A DNA stretch of 64,000 nucleotides from NCBI RefSeq assembly GCF_007970805.1, contig NZ_CP042433.1, positions 2,480,001 through 2,544,000 of the forward strand, written 5' to 3'. Positions 8,523 to 17,799 of this stretch are shown piece by piece. The notes under the pieces are model-generated. The model ran no database searches and was not told where the DNA came from. It saw nothing but the letters and a program-made list of their open reading frames with translations. The translations under genes were made by a program, and so were the position numbers. This stretch comes from Flavisolibacter ginsenosidimutans. Its GTDB lineage: Bacteria > Bacteroidota > Bacteroidia > Chitinophagales > Chitinophagaceae. Every line of letters begins with the position of its first letter. Position 1 is the first letter of the stretch.

Positions 8523-9845
8523 ATGAACAGACGGCATTTTCTTCGCAATACCCTTTTTACAGGAGTGGGAACCGGCATAGCAGCCGCCGTTCCGATGGAA
8601 GTATTGGCTGCTATACGCAAACAGGTTTCGCCTTCCGATGTCATTCGCATTGGGCTGATTGGTTGCAAAGGACAAGGATGGAACAACATCACGTCGTTGC
8701 TCCGCATGTCCGAGGTTCAGTGCATTGCGCTGTGCGACATTGACCAAAACATTTTGTCGCAGCGTAAAGCCGATTTGGAAAAGATCAACATTCGCCCCAC
8801 TCTCTATACCGATTACCGGAAACTCCTGGCGAACAAAGACATTGATGCCGTCGTCATTGCCACACCCGACCACTGGCATTGCCTGATAATGACTGACGCA
8901 ATTGCCGCGGGCAAAGATATTTTTCAGGAGAAGCCCGTTGCCAATTCCATTTACGAAGCGCAGCAAATGCTGGCCGCCGCCAATCGCTCCAACCGCATTG
9001 TGCAAGTGGCGCAGTGGCAACGCAGCCAGCAACATTTTCAGGACGCCATTGCCTTTGTGCACAGCGGCAAGTTGGGCAAGGTCACGTCGGCAAAAGCCTG
9101 GATGTATCGCGGCGGCACCACGCCCTTGCCCGTTGTGCCCAACGAACCCACGCCTGCCGGTGTTGATTACAACATGTGGTTAGGCCCGGCAGAAAAAAGG
9201 CCCTTCAACAAGAACCGATTTCATTATGAGTTCCGCTGGTTTTGGGATTATGCCGGCGGCCTGATGACCGATTGGGGGGTGCACCTCATTGACATGGTGT
9301 TGATGGGCATGAAGGCGGACGTACCAAAATCCGTTACGGCTTCGGGCGGCAAATACGTTTTTCCAACCGATGCACGCGAAACGCCGGATGTGATGACGGC
9401 CTTGTACGATTACGGCGACTTTCAAATGACCTGGGAACAAAATCTTTCAACCGGCGTTGGACTTTACGGCATGCAACACGGCATTGCTTTCATTGGCCAC
9501 AACGGTACACTCTTGCTCAACCGCAGCGGCTGGGAAGTACGCCCCGACAAAGAAAAAGACAAGCCACTGATGGAAGCCGTAGCCTGGCAAGCGCAAAGCG
9601 ACAAAGGCCTGGACAAACACACGACAAATTTTATTGAAGCGGTAAAATCAAGGAAGAAAGAAAGATTGAACTGCCCGATAGAAGCCGGGGTGAGAGTAGC
9701 GGTTAATTCGCACATGGGCAACATTGCTTACCGCACCGGTGAAACCATTTTTTGGGATGCGGCCGCAAACAAGTTCGCACAGAAAGAAGCCGAACATTTG
9801 CGCATACCGGATTATCACAACGGATGGAAGCTGCCGAAGATTTAA
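8523..9845 (+). CDS. Secreted Gfo/Idh/MocA family oxidoreductase
   Basis: A 440-residue protein starting with a twin-arginine-like leader (MNRRHFLRNTLFTGVG, then an Ala-rich hydrophobic stretch). The Rossmann domain has a normal glycine loop (IGLIGCKGQG, residues 43-52), CDIDQ after strand 2, ATPDHWH, and the EKP motif at 136-138. The C-terminal domain begins around residue 155 (VAQWQRSQQHF) and includes EFRWFWDYAGGLMTDWGVHL, typical of exported sugar oxidoreductases of this family. The reaction is probably NAD-linked oxidation or reduction of a sugar or glycoside; the substrate is unknown. It stands alone and converges on the LytTR regulator gene. Confidence 0.88.
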   Translation: MNRRHFLRNTLFTGVGTGIAAAVPMEVLAAIRKQVSPSDVIRIGLIGCKGQGWNNITSLLRMSEVQCIALCDIDQNILSQRKADLEKINIRPTLYTDYRKLLANKDIDAVVIATPDHWHCLIMTDAIAAGKDIFQEKPVANSIYEAQQMLAAANRSNRIVQVAQWQRSQQHFQDAIAFVHSGKLGKVTSAKAWMYRGGTTPLPVVPNEPTPAGVDYNMWLGPAEKRPFNKNRFHYEFRWFWDYAGGLMTDWGVHLIDMVLMGMKADVPKSVTASGGKYVFPTDARETPDVMTALYDYGDFQMTWEQNLSTGVGLYGMQHGIAFIGHNGTLLLNRSGWEVRPDKEKDKPLMEAVAWQAQSDKGLDKHTTNFIEAVKSRKKERLNCPIEAGVRVAVNSHMGNIAYRTGETIFWDAAANKFAQKEAEHLRIPDYHNGWKLPKI

Positions 9846-9850
9846 GAACG

Positions 9851-10543
9851 CTATAGATTTTCAATCACATCGCGATAACCTCTGCCAACGGGAATGGACA
9901 CGCCGTTTACGTCAACCGCTTCGGCAGTATAAGATTCAATCTTGCTGACCGAGACGATGAACGAACGATGAATGCGTTTGAAGAGATGCGACGGCAGCAA
10001 TTCTTCCATCTCGTTTGTGCTCATTTTGGAAACAAACACTTTGCTTGTGGTTACAATTCTGATGTATTCCCTTTGGCTTTCGACGTAAACAATGTCGGCA
10101 AACAAAATCTTCACCTTCTTTTTTTGCACGTTTAAAAAGAGGTAATCTTTTTGCTCCGCATTTTCCTTTGGTTCGTGCAGCACTCTTTGTGATGTTTTTA
10201 CTTTGTTGACAGCTACTAAAAAACGTTCAAACCCGAATGGCTTCAGCAAGTAGTCGGTTACGTTCAAGTTAAATCCTTCCACCGCGTATTGATGGTAAGC
10301 TGTGGTGATGATAACGGCGGGTGGATGCGCTAATGTTTTTAAAAAAGCCATGCCTTTCAGCTTGGGCAAATGAATATCTAAAAAAATCAAATCCGTGTTG
10401 TGTTCCCGCAGGTAATCGGTGGCCAGCAAGGCATCTTTAAACGTTGCCTGAAGTTCTAAGAACGGCACTTGCGAAATATAATCCACCAAAACTTTTACGG
10501 CCAACGGCTCATCTTCTACAACAATGCATTTGATGTTAGACAT
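9851..10543 (-). CDS. LytTR-family response regulator
   Basis: A 230-residue regulator. The N-terminal receiver domain has the acidic pair near residues 10-12 (VEDEP), the phosphoacceptor Asp56 in LIFLDIHLP, and the conserved Lys in DYLLKPFGF. The C-terminal LytTR DNA-binding domain covers about residues 130-230 (FLNVQKKKVKILFADIVYVE; LFKRIHRSFIVS; IPVGRGY). The gene overlaps the end of the upstream kinase gene by 8 bases, so the pair is translationally coupled. Such pairs usually regulate envelope or extracellular functions in Bacteroidota; the target genes here are not evident. Confidence 0.94.
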   Translation of the reverse strand: MSNIKCIVVEDEPLAVKVLVDYISQVPFLELQATFKDALLATDYLREHNTDLIFLDIHLPKLKGMAFLKTLAHPPAVIITTAYHQYAVEGFNLNVTDYLLKPFGFERFLVAVNKVKTSQRVLHEPKENAEQKDYLFLNVQKKKVKILFADIVYVESQREYIRIVTTSKVFVSKMSTNEMEELLPSHLFKRIHRSFIVSVSKIESYTAEAVDVNGVSIPVGRGYRDVIENL

Positions 10544-11588
10544 GGCTTGACAGGTTGATTTTTAGTTCGGCTGTAAACACAGCTTTTTCGTGCTGAACGA
10601 ATAATGTAAATTCTTTGTAAAGCAATTCCAATTGGCGCCGCAGATTGGCAAGGCCGATGTTTTCTTTTACACCTCCTTCTGCAGAAACAGCTTCCGCAGA
10701 ATTTTTTACCACGAAGGAAAGTTGCCGTTGCCGCAACGAAAGATGAACGTCCACAAAGGGTTGGTCTCTTGTTTCGGAAACGCCGTGCTTGAAGGCATTC
10801 TCGACCAGCGGAATCAACAAAAGCGGCGGCACCGCCTGCTTCATGTCTTCTATATCGTAATTAAAATTGATGCGCAGCGTTTCGTCATAACGCAAAGTTT
10901 CAAGCGAAATATAATCATCAATAATTTTAATTTCCTGCTCGATGCTGATGTAGTCGCCACCGGTTTCGTACAGCATAAAGCGCAGGATTTTCGACAAGCG
11001 CAAAATAGATTCCGGCGCAAGGTCTGATTTGTCTCTTGCCAGGGAATAAATATTGTTCAGCGTGTTGAACAAAAAATGCGGGTTGGTTTGGGAGCGCAGG
11101 TAATTCAATTCCGCTTCCTGTTTTTGAATGCGCAATTGTTGTGTGGCTTGTTTGAGTTTGGTGTAATTGTAAACGTGCCGCACAATGCCGAAAAAGAAAA
11201 CAGAGCCAACGCTGTATGCCATCTGGTTTTCGAGCGCCTGTCCCAGCGAGGAAAATGATTTTAGCGGGGTATAAATACCCAGTTGAATTCCCAACAGCCG
11301 CCAAACGTAATAGCAGTAGGAGTACAATATCATGTGAACCCACAAAAGAAAAATCCCGAGAAGGATATTGTTGATCACAAATTTTCTTTTCCGCAACACA
11401 AAGGGAACAGAATATTCAAAAAGTATAAAATTGAGAACGGTAACATAAATAACGCCCCAAAGATTGTTGAACGCAAGGGCCAGGAAACGGTTGGGATAAA
11501 TGTGCAAAGAACTAAATGCGCTCAAAAAAAGGAAGGCAAGTCCAGTCCATAAATAAAACCGTAACAATTTTACGTCGAGCGATTTCAT
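10536..11588 (-). CDS. LytS-type sensor histidine kinase
   Basis: A 350-residue membrane kinase of the His_kinase family that pairs with LytTR regulators. I prefer the ATG at 11588 over the longer reading from 11618, because hydrophobic segments begin shortly after it. Four transmembrane helices occupy roughly residues 10-135. The dimerisation/phosphorylation motif QTNPHFLFNTLNNI places the phosphoacceptor at about His171. The ATPase domain follows (LLLIPLVENAFKHGV; NIGLANLRRQL). No large extracellular sensor domain is present, so the membrane segment itself may sense the signal. It overlaps the downstream regulator gene by 8 bases. Confidence 0.93.
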   Translation of the reverse strand: MKSLDVKLLRFYLWTGLAFLFLSAFSSLHIYPNRFLALAFNNLWGVIYVTVLNFILFEYSVPFVLRKRKFVINNILLGIFLLWVHMILYSYCYYVWRLLGIQLGIYTPLKSFSSLGQALENQMAYSVGSVFFFGIVRHVYNYTKLKQATQQLRIQKQEAELNYLRSQTNPHFLFNTLNNIYSLARDKSDLAPESILRLSKILRFMLYETGGDYISIEQEIKIIDDYISLETLRYDETLRINFNYDIEDMKQAVPPLLLIPLVENAFKHGVSETRDQPFVDVHLSLRQRQLSFVVKNSAEAVSAEGGVKENIGLANLRRQLELLYKEFTLFVQHEKAVFTAELKINLSSHV

Positions 11589-11839
11589 CACGCTGTTTAT
11601 ACGGATAAATATCGGCAAATCTTTCTCCTGACGTTGTAGAGGCTACGGGATTGACATCCGGGTAAATGAACAACCCAAATTGGTCAATCAACACAGTTTC
11701 ATTAGGCTTCTCTCTTGTTACTCGAGCAAACTTCATGATAAAGCAGTGGCGTTGTTTGTTTACGCTAACCCGTTGTTTGTTGACGGTAGCGAAAAGAACG
11801 TTCTGATATGAAATACTCTTGTTGTACAAAACAAAGCGT

Positions 11840-12151
11840 ATGACAAAGACTATCCTCCACCTGCTTCTCTTCGCCACTGCTTTACTGCTTTGCACCTGCT
11901 CACTCGCACAAACAGAACCAACCGCCGCCAATTGGGAAACCTCGTTTATTGCATCAGTTAAAGAGTGCCGTCTGCCGGCAGAATCTCAAAAAAGTGAGAG
12001 GCAAAGTGAAGATGCCGCCACGAATACTTCTGTACAAAAAGCCATTGATTTCGCTACGGCTTTTGCCTTGATTTTGTCTCAAAATTTTTCTCTTTCAAAC
12101 CAACAATGCCACACTCTCCAGGCTTTTATTCTTTTTGAATTTGTGTACTGA
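11840..12151 (+). CDS. Possible small exported lipoprotein, unknown function
   Basis: A 103-residue open frame starting at the ATG at 11840, with a convincing lipoprotein or secretory leader (MTKTILHLLLFATALLLCTC, then SLAQ). The rest is polar and Ser/Thr/Gln-rich, with no recognisable domain. It is divergent from the histidine kinase, which would suit a regulated target or accessory of that pair. Its 3' end overlaps the end of the convergent T9SS gene by 26 bases. The leader makes it plausible, but the lack of family resemblance leaves it uncertain. Confidence 0.42.
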   Translation: MTKTILHLLLFATALLLCTCSLAQTEPTAANWETSFIASVKECRLPAESQKSERQSEDAATNTSVQKAIDFATAFALILSQNFSLSNQQCHTLQAFILFEFVY

Positions 12152-14150
12152 ACGCTGTCTTGTTGCCTTCTACTTGAACGAGGTACGAGCCTGCGGCCAA
12201 ACCCTGCAAAAAGAGTGTCGTTTGCTGGTAATTGCCCGCAACGGAAAGCGATTGCCGCATGAGAACGCGACCCGCCAAATCACGAACGGTCAGAACATAG
12301 ATTCCGTTGGCAAGATTGTTCAGTTGCAGCGTAGCCAAGCCTCGCACCGGATTGGGAGAAACTACCAACGATACTTTTAGGCCACCGCTAAAATCAATGG
12401 CTGTAGTAGCGGAATAAGCATAGCTCTTGTTCACATCAACAGATTTGATGCGGTAAAAGTTTGTTCCTTTAGCCGGATGATTGTCCGCTAAAACATAACC
12501 GTTGTTCCCACTGCCAATCGCATTTACCGATCCAACGGTTGAAAAAGTCGCACCATCAAGACTTTTCTCAACGCTGAAAAAAGAAAGGTTGCTTTCATCA
12601 ACGGTATTCCACTTTAGGTCAACAGACGAAGTTTTAGCCGTAGCCGTAAGCGTTAAAGAGCGAAGGGGAAGCGTGCCGCTTGACTGCACACGGGCTGCGA
12701 AAATTTCACTGTTTGCAAGACCGCTGCGGCCATCACGCCACGAAACGATGACGCCATTGTTAAGGGTTGGAACAATTACCGGCGAAACCTGGTTGCCGGT
12801 GGCCGTGCTCACCGCCACACCCGTTGAGGGCGACCAAAGCAAGGTTCCGGTTGAACTGATGCGTTGCGCATAAACGTCCACGTTTGCAGCCGAAATTCTT
12901 GCATCGTCCCAGGCAATGACAGCGCCGCTGCTTCCATCCGATGCCATCGAAATACCGATTGCCAGTGCGTTCGCCGTGTAGGTAAAAGGCTGGTTGGTGC
13001 CGGATACATTTGAAACGTTCACACCGTTTGCAGTCCACAAGGTTGTGCCGCTTCCGTCCACAGCCTGCGCATAAACATCTCTGTCTGTTGCACCGGCACG
13101 GCCATCGCTCCATGCAACGATATAATTGCTTCCGCTTGCAACAATCTGCGGATTGGTTTGAATGAGAGTGGCTGTACACAAGGCTACGCCGCCGGCTGTC
13201 CACTGGACAGCACCGGCAGCATCAAAACGTTGCGCATAAATATCGTAAGCACCGGCAGCGCTTCTTGCATCTTCCCAGGTGGTAATAAATCCGGATGTAC
13301 CCAAGCTTACCAGTTGCGGTTCGTTTTGAATGTTACTTCCGTTGGCAACCACCGTTCCGTTGGCGCCCCAGCCTGTAACAATGCCGCCGCTGTTGTTGAC
13401 GTGTTGCGCATAAACATCGGCCGATGATGCGCCTGCACGTTGATCCTGCCAAACAATATACAGGCCACCAGTTCCATCGTTTGCGACTTGCTGCTGATTT
13501 TGCGTGCCGGCAACGGAACCGCTTATGCTTGCATCATTTGCCCATTGACTTGCACCCGTACTCAACAAAATTTTTTGAGCAAACAAATTGATCGCTCCGT
13601 TCCGGGTATCGCCAAAAACCACGATGGCTTCCGTTGCGTTTACAAGGTCAATGACAGGGGCTGTTTTCCCGGAAACTGAATTATCCGATACGGTCAATCT
13701 CACACCGTTGGCTGCCCACAAAACGTTTCCGTTTGCATCAATTCGCTGCCCGTAAATATCGTCGTTCGAGGGAAAGAAAGTTGACTCGTTGCGGGCATCC
13801 TGCCACACGCAAATCACACCGCCAGCGCCGTCGCCAATCATGTACAGGTTTGTTTTGGCAGATGACTGCGCACCTGTTGCGTTTGAAACCACAACATCGC
13901 TGGAAAATTTCTTTGTACCGTTAGAAAGAATGCGCTGAACGTAAATAGTGTTTGGCGCTCCTAACCTTGTATCAATCCAGCCTATGAAGGAGCCGCCAGC
14001 GCCATCAGTAACAGCAACGTTACTGGTTTTGGAATTGGCTACCGACGAAGTGGAAACAAGCGTTCCAACCAAGGGATCGGTACTCCATTGTGCGTGAAGC
14101 GTCATTGCAACAATCGTCATCAAAAGGGCGCTGACTAAACTTTTTTTCAT
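12126..14150 (-). CDS. T9SS-secreted protein with eight WxDxR/YAQR repeats
   Basis: A 674-residue protein: signal peptide (cleavage near LHAQ), then eight repeats of 55-67 residues. Each has a W/F-x-D-x-R turn (such as VWQDAR, TWEDAR, AWDDAR) followed about 10 residues later by I/V-Y/F-A-Q-R, at residues 69, 132, 189, 256, 314, 369, 436 and 493. This spacing suggests an eight-bladed beta-propeller. A fibronectin-like segment follows (about 505-600), then a type A T9SS sorting domain (602-674: VVSPNPVRG...GIYVLTVRDLAGR...GSYLVQVEG). It should therefore cross the outer membrane through the type IX system and be anchored or released there. No catalytic motif is seen; an adhesive or ligand-binding role is a guess. 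Confidence 0.88.
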   Translation of the reverse strand: MKKSLVSALLMTIVAMTLHAQWSTDPLVGTLVSTSSVANSKTSNVAVTDGAGGSFIGWIDTRLGAPNTIYVQRILSNGTKKFSSDVVVSNATGAQSSAKTNLYMIGDGAGGVICVWQDARNESTFFPSNDDIYGQRIDANGNVLWAANGVRLTVSDNSVSGKTAPVIDLVNATEAIVVFGDTRNGAINLFAQKILLSTGASQWANDASISGSVAGTQNQQQVANDGTGGLYIVWQDQRAGASSADVYAQHVNNSGGIVTGWGANGTVVANGSNIQNEPQLVSLGTSGFITTWEDARSAAGAYDIYAQRFDAAGAVQWTAGGVALCTATLIQTNPQIVASGSNYIVAWSDGRAGATDRDVYAQAVDGSGTTLWTANGVNVSNVSGTNQPFTYTANALAIGISMASDGSSGAVIAWDDARISAANVDVYAQRISSTGTLLWSPSTGVAVSTATGNQVSPVIVPTLNNGVIVSWRDGRSGLANSEIFAARVQSSGTLPLRSLTLTATAKTSSVDLKWNTVDESNLSFFSVEKSLDGATFSTVGSVNAIGSGNNGYVLADNHPAKGTNFYRIKSVDVNKSYAYSATTAIDFSGGLKVSLVVSPNPVRGLATLQLNNLANGIYVLTVRDLAGRVLMRQSLSVAGNYQQTTLFLQGLAAGSYLVQVEGNKTAFSTQIQKE

Positions 14151-14259
14151 GAGTCAAAATTTAATTGTTGATGTATAAAAGATTGCTGTAGACGTTCTTT
14201 GACCGCGCTTGCCGCGCAGGATTATTGAACAGCCTGCAAAAAGCAGTCCCGCACCAACT

Positions 14260-14976
14260 TCATTGCTTTCTCATAAAATAAAAATTCATAGGCCCGCGTA
14301 CGGTAAAGCCAAGGCGCTGATAAAGTGAGATAGCCCTCTCGTTGTCTGCACGAACATGCAGAAAAGGATGTTGTCCCCCACTACAAATCAGGTTTACCTG
14401 GTGCTGCACCAAAGCAGCCGCGTAACCCTTGCCCAGATAGCCGGGATGCGTGCAAACGGCGCTGATTTCTGTAAAGTTTTGCACGTGTAAACGCTGACCC
14501 GTCATGGCCACGAGTCGTTCGTTTTCAAAAATGCCGAAGTAATGTCCAAAGGCAATGGTGCGCGGGCCAAAAGGTCCCGGCTTTGTCAGCGCCGCCAGTT
14601 GCATCATTTGCTCAACATGCTGTTCGCGCAAGGGAACAAGATCGAACGAACTTGACGCAGAGGTATCGCCGGCCTCAAAAACAAATTGCCGGCCTTTTAC
14701 CTCGTGCAGTATTTGCCAGCCTTTGGGCTGGGCAATGATGTTCGGTGTTGCGTAGAGAATTTTTCGTGCGGGTGGAAGCAAATCGTAAAGATCTTCAAAA
14801 CCCTTTGAGTAACTTTCTTCAAAACCGGCGAAAGGAGAAACGGTTTCGTCAAAGGCTCTTACCTTATCGGTTCCGAAGCCCAGATGTTTATCACCCAAAA
14901 GCAATGCACGGTAAACTGGATTATTGAGAAGTCCTTCCACTTCGCAAATGTATTGAGGACGGTAAACAGCGAACAT
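14260..14976 (-). CDS. GNAT family N-acetyltransferase
   Basis: A 238-residue protein; the first ATG is at 14976, and the frame extends to a TTG five codons earlier. The C-terminal half is a GNAT acetyltransferase domain of the FR47-like kind: ISAVCTHPGYLGKGYAAAL contains the acetyl-CoA pyrophosphate-binding Q/RxxGxG/A-type loop (YLGKGYA), followed by PFLHVRADNERAISLYQRLG, the usual terminal signature. The N-terminal half is less conserved and probably binds the acceptor, which is unknown. It is a single leftward gene downstream of the dehydrogenase gene. Confidence 0.87.
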   Translation of the reverse strand: MFAVYRPQYICEVEGLLNNPVYRALLLGDKHLGFGTDKVRAFDETVSPFAGFEESYSKGFEDLYDLLPPARKILYATPNIIAQPKGWQILHEVKGRQFVFEAGDTSASSSFDLVPLREQHVEQMMQLAALTKPGPFGPRTIAFGHYFGIFENERLVAMTGQRLHVQNFTEISAVCTHPGYLGKGYAAALVQHQVNLICSGGQHPFLHVRADNERAISLYQRLGFTVRGPMNFYFMRKQ

Positions 14977-15077
14977 CAAATTTGAGAGCAAGGCCCAATG
15001 CCTTCAAGAGTTGCGCGGCCACTTGCGCAAGCAAAAAACCCGTCGCGCAAAATAGACCGGTATTTGTCTAACAACAC

Positions 15078-15926
15078 TTACACGCAATCCTTTGCAATCA
15101 CCGTCCAATCGTTATTGCCGTAACCTTTCTCAATCCAGCTATCCATTAACGATGCAATGACGGGCAATAACGTTAGTTCCGTTTCCACTTTCTGCGCCGC
15201 ATCTATAAACAAGCCGGTGTCTTTTCTTGCCATGGCCAATTCCCACGAAGGATTTGTATAATCTCCCGCTGTCATTCTTTTTAAACGTGGCTGCAAGAGT
15301 GTGCCGGGATTCCATGCATCGAACAGCGAGGACAGATCGGTAACGGAAAGGCCCAATGCTTTTGACAGACAAAGCGTTTCGCGAATGCCCGCTGTGAAGC
15401 AAACCAAAAACGCGTTGCCCACCAGCTTCATCGCCGCGGCCTTGCCCACTTCCGAACCAAAACGGAGAATCTTCCCGGTCATTTTTTGCAGCTCCGGCTC
15501 TATGCGGCCAATCAACGCTTCATCGCCGGAGAGCAGCATGAATCCAGAGCTTTCCAGCGCATTAACAGGGCCCATAAACACCGGTGCGTGTTGGTAGAAA
15601 AAGCCTTTTTCTTTCCATTCTTTTGTACGTTGTATGGCTCCGTCTTTTGAGGTTGTCGTGTGGTCAATGATAACGGCTCCCGGCGCAAGTCCGTCGCGGG
15701 CTGCTTCCAACACTTCGTTTACAGAAGCATCGTCTTTCAATGTAAGATGAACAAGGAAAGCGCCTTTTACAGCATCGGCGGGATTGTCGAACGCTTTGGC
15801 GCCAACTTCTTCCAAGGCTTTTGCTTTCGCAGCTGTACGATTCCAAACCTGCACCTCCTCGCCTCTTTTTCGCATCGCTTTTACAAAATTGGAACCCAAC
15901 AAACCTGTACCTAAAAATGCTTTCAT
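15078..15926 (-). CDS. NAD(P)-dependent beta-hydroxyacid dehydrogenase family protein
   Basis: A 282-residue enzyme of the 3-hydroxyisobutyrate dehydrogenase family. The NAD-binding loop GTGLLGSNFVKAM is at the extreme N-terminus. It is followed by VWNRTAAKA, LTLKDDASV and the substrate-binding segment VIIDHTTTSKDGAI; a catalytic-type Lys lies in the helix VGKAAAMKLVGN, around residue 170. The C-terminal helical domain is complete. Such enzymes oxidise 3-hydroxyacids or reduce semialdehydes such as tartronate semialdehyde. It is probably co-transcribed with the GNAT gene; no other pathway gene is adjacent. Confidence 0.88.
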   Translation of the reverse strand: MKAFLGTGLLGSNFVKAMRKRGEEVQVWNRTAAKAKALEEVGAKAFDNPADAVKGAFLVHLTLKDDASVNEVLEAARDGLAPGAVIIDHTTTSKDGAIQRTKEWKEKGFFYQHAPVFMGPVNALESSGFMLLSGDEALIGRIEPELQKMTGKILRFGSEVGKAAAMKLVGNAFLVCFTAGIRETLCLSKALGLSVTDLSSLFDAWNPGTLLQPRLKRMTAGDYTNPSWELAMARKDTGLFIDAAQKVETELTLLPVIASLMDSWIEKGYGNNDWTVIAKDCV

Positions 15927-16050
15927 GCGAATTAAATTTTTGGGTATAAACGAAGGTGCAAAAATAGGAACAGCAAGCAGCAGAACGCTGCAAATTAATC
16001 AGCGGCTTCAGCGTCTTTCCTTTGGCGGATTTTCATCTTACGCAATAGAT

Positions 16051-16077
16051 AAATGCCGGCAAAAACGACAGGCATTT
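16051..16077 (-). terminator. Possible hairpin downstream of the DUF1080 operon
   Basis: AAATGCC (16051-16057) and GGCATTT (16071-16077) pair perfectly across a 13-base loop, 45 bases past the DUF1080 stop on the minus strand. The U-run is poor, so this is a weak terminator candidate. Confidence 0.25.
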
Positions 16078-16121
16078 CAACGCAATGCAAAGGTTCAATT
16101 GCTGGTTCCTTGCCGCTGCAA

Positions 16122-16892
16122 TTACAACGGCCTTACCCAAATATTTTTAAAGGAGATTGGTTCGCTTGGATCACCGTGTGCCTGCAATTTGATGGGCGCA
16201 GCGCCGTGGGCATTGTACGATGGCTGGCCGATGTATTCGGTGCGACCTTTCAGCGAAACATTGTTTTGAACCAGCACGCCGTTGAGCAAAGCCGTTACCC
16301 TGGCAGGCGATTCAAGGCTGCCGTCTTTTTTAAAACGCGGTGCTGTCCAGATAACATCGTACACCTGCCACTCGCCCGGGGGACGTAAAGGATTTACCAG
16401 TGGCACGTATTGCTTGTAAATGCTGCCTGCCTGCCCGTTGGTGTAGGTGCTGTTGTTGTAGTTGTCGAGAATCTGCAATTCGTAACCACCGTCAAAAACA
16501 GAAGCGAGGAAGATGCCGCTGTTGCCTCTCGCCTGCCCGGTGCCGGTGATGTTTTCCGGCACCCGCCATTCGAGGTGCAATTGATAATCAAGAAAAGATG
16601 ATTTGGTACGAATGTCACCCGCTTGCTTGTTCACTTTCAGCACGCCGTTTTGTACCGTCCAGCCAGCGGCTTTAGTGGAGTCTGCGGCACTCACCCATTG
16701 AGCCGCCGACGTCCCGTCAAACAACACAACGGCATCTGAAGGAACGCCGCAACCGGCCTTGCCGGGATCTATTACTTTGGGAACAGGAGTATAAAACTCC
16801 GTGTCTTCGGGCTTTGCTTTTTGCTGAGCGTTTGCGGCACTGATGAGAAGAAGACTGCCGGTCATCAAGAAGAAACCTGTCGTTGTACGCAT
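16122..16892 (-). CDS. Exported single-domain DUF1080 protein (3-keto-disaccharide hydrolase-like)
   Basis: A 256-residue protein. I chose the ATG at 16892 because it directly precedes a signal peptide (MRTTTGFFLMTGSLLLISAA); the frame itself extends to 16985. One DUF1080 domain fills the mature part: VVLFDGTSAAQWVSA, LHLEWRVPENI, RGNSGIFLAS, YELQILDNY, and the terminal EPISFKNIWVRPL. The family includes enzymes that cleave 3-keto-glycosides. It ends a leftward run of GMC oxidoreductase, subunit 3 and ThuA genes, which would supply the 3-keto substrate; the 110-base gap leaves open whether it is co-transcribed. Confidence 0.87.
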   Translation of the reverse strand: MRTTTGFFLMTGSLLLISAANAQQKAKPEDTEFYTPVPKVIDPGKAGCGVPSDAVVLFDGTSAAQWVSAADSTKAAGWTVQNGVLKVNKQAGDIRTKSSFLDYQLHLEWRVPENITGTGQARGNSGIFLASVFDGGYELQILDNYNNSTYTNGQAGSIYKQYVPLVNPLRPPGEWQVYDVIWTAPRFKKDGSLESPARVTALLNGVLVQNNVSLKGRTEYIGQPSYNAHGAAPIKLQAHGDPSEPISFKNIWVRPL

Positions 16893-17002
16893 GGGTGAAT
16901 TTTTAAAAAGTTTTTCTGCTTGTGCGTTTCGTTTAATACACATTCTGTTCTTGCGGGAATGCCGGTATAAAGCAAGAATGATCAACGCAAGTCACAAAAA
17001 TT

Positions 17003-17752
17003 TTATTTACTACTAAGTAAAGATTTTTTTCGATCAGCGTTTTTATCTCTTTCCAAAGCAGCCGCGATGCCACCGGCAAGATGTTGCAAAAAAAGCGGTT
17101 CGCTGTACGATGCATCGGTATGACCAAGCGCCGTATAAAACACGCTGCCACGGCCAACCTTGTGCCACCAGGCCACCGGGTGAAAAGCACCGTTCTTCCC
17201 GCCTTCATAGGAAGTTTCGTCAAGGGTAATAAGCACGTGCAGATCCGGGTTGATGTTTTTAAAATTGTACCATTCGTCAAAGCGTTGCCAGGTTGTTGGC
17301 AATCCTCTTGTGGCCGCGTGAACCGAATCAACTATGTGCAGCTTTGCGGTTTGTTGTTTGGGATGATTTTCAAAATAAGCGCCGATTGCTTTGCCCCACC
17401 ACGGCCAGCCGTATTCCATGTCGGTGGCCGAATGAATGCCAACCAAACCGCCGCCATTTTCAATATAATTTTGCAAGGCTTGCTTTTGCATTGTATCAAA
17501 CACGTTTCCGGTAGGACTCAAAAAAATTAGCGCAGCGTATTGCTTCAAATTCTTTTTGGTAAACAAGGCAGCATTGGTTGTGGTGTCAACGGCAAAGCCT
17601 TTCTCGTTGCCGATCTTTTGAATGGCAACAATGCCTGCCGCAATGGATGCGTGATGATAGCCCGCGGTTTTTGAGAACACCAACAGTTTAGGTTTTTGCG
17701 CAACGGCAAGGAGCGAAACAAAAAGAAAGAAGAGAAGGAAAACAGGTTTCAT
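17003..17752 (-). CDS. Exported ThuA-like protein
   Basis: A 249-residue protein with a signal peptide (cleavage near LLAVAQ) and a ThuA/trehalose-utilisation domain of the class I glutamine-amidotransferase-like fold: KLLVFSKTAGYHHASI, ALIFLSPTGNVFD, GGLVGIHSATDMEYGW, YNFKNINPDLHVLITLDE, and the terminal GRGSVFYTALGHTDASY. ThuA proteins take part in metabolism of 3-keto sugars from trehalose and related glycosides, although the exact reaction is unsettled. It lies 47 bases downstream of the gluconate-dehydrogenase subunit 3 gene and upstream of the DUF1080 gene, forming one operon. Confidence 0.9.
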   Translation of the reverse strand: MKPVFLLFFLFVSLLAVAQKPKLLVFSKTAGYHHASIAAGIVAIQKIGNEKGFAVDTTTNAALFTKKNLKQYAALIFLSPTGNVFDTMQKQALQNYIENGGGLVGIHSATDMEYGWPWWGKAIGAYFENHPKQQTAKLHIVDSVHAATRGLPTTWQRFDEWYNFKNINPDLHVLITLDETSYEGGKNGAFHPVAWWHKVGRGSVFYTALGHTDASYSEPLFLQHLAGGIAAALERDKNADRKKSLLSSK

Positions 17753-17799
17753 GAAATGTGTTGAATGATTCGTTTAATGAAAGAATTAACAACCTTCTC

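Noticed and set aside
8493..9062. Open frame of 189 codons on the minus strand
   Set aside because: It is antisense to the second Gfo/Idh/MocA gene, which has clear leader, Rossmann and EKP motifs.
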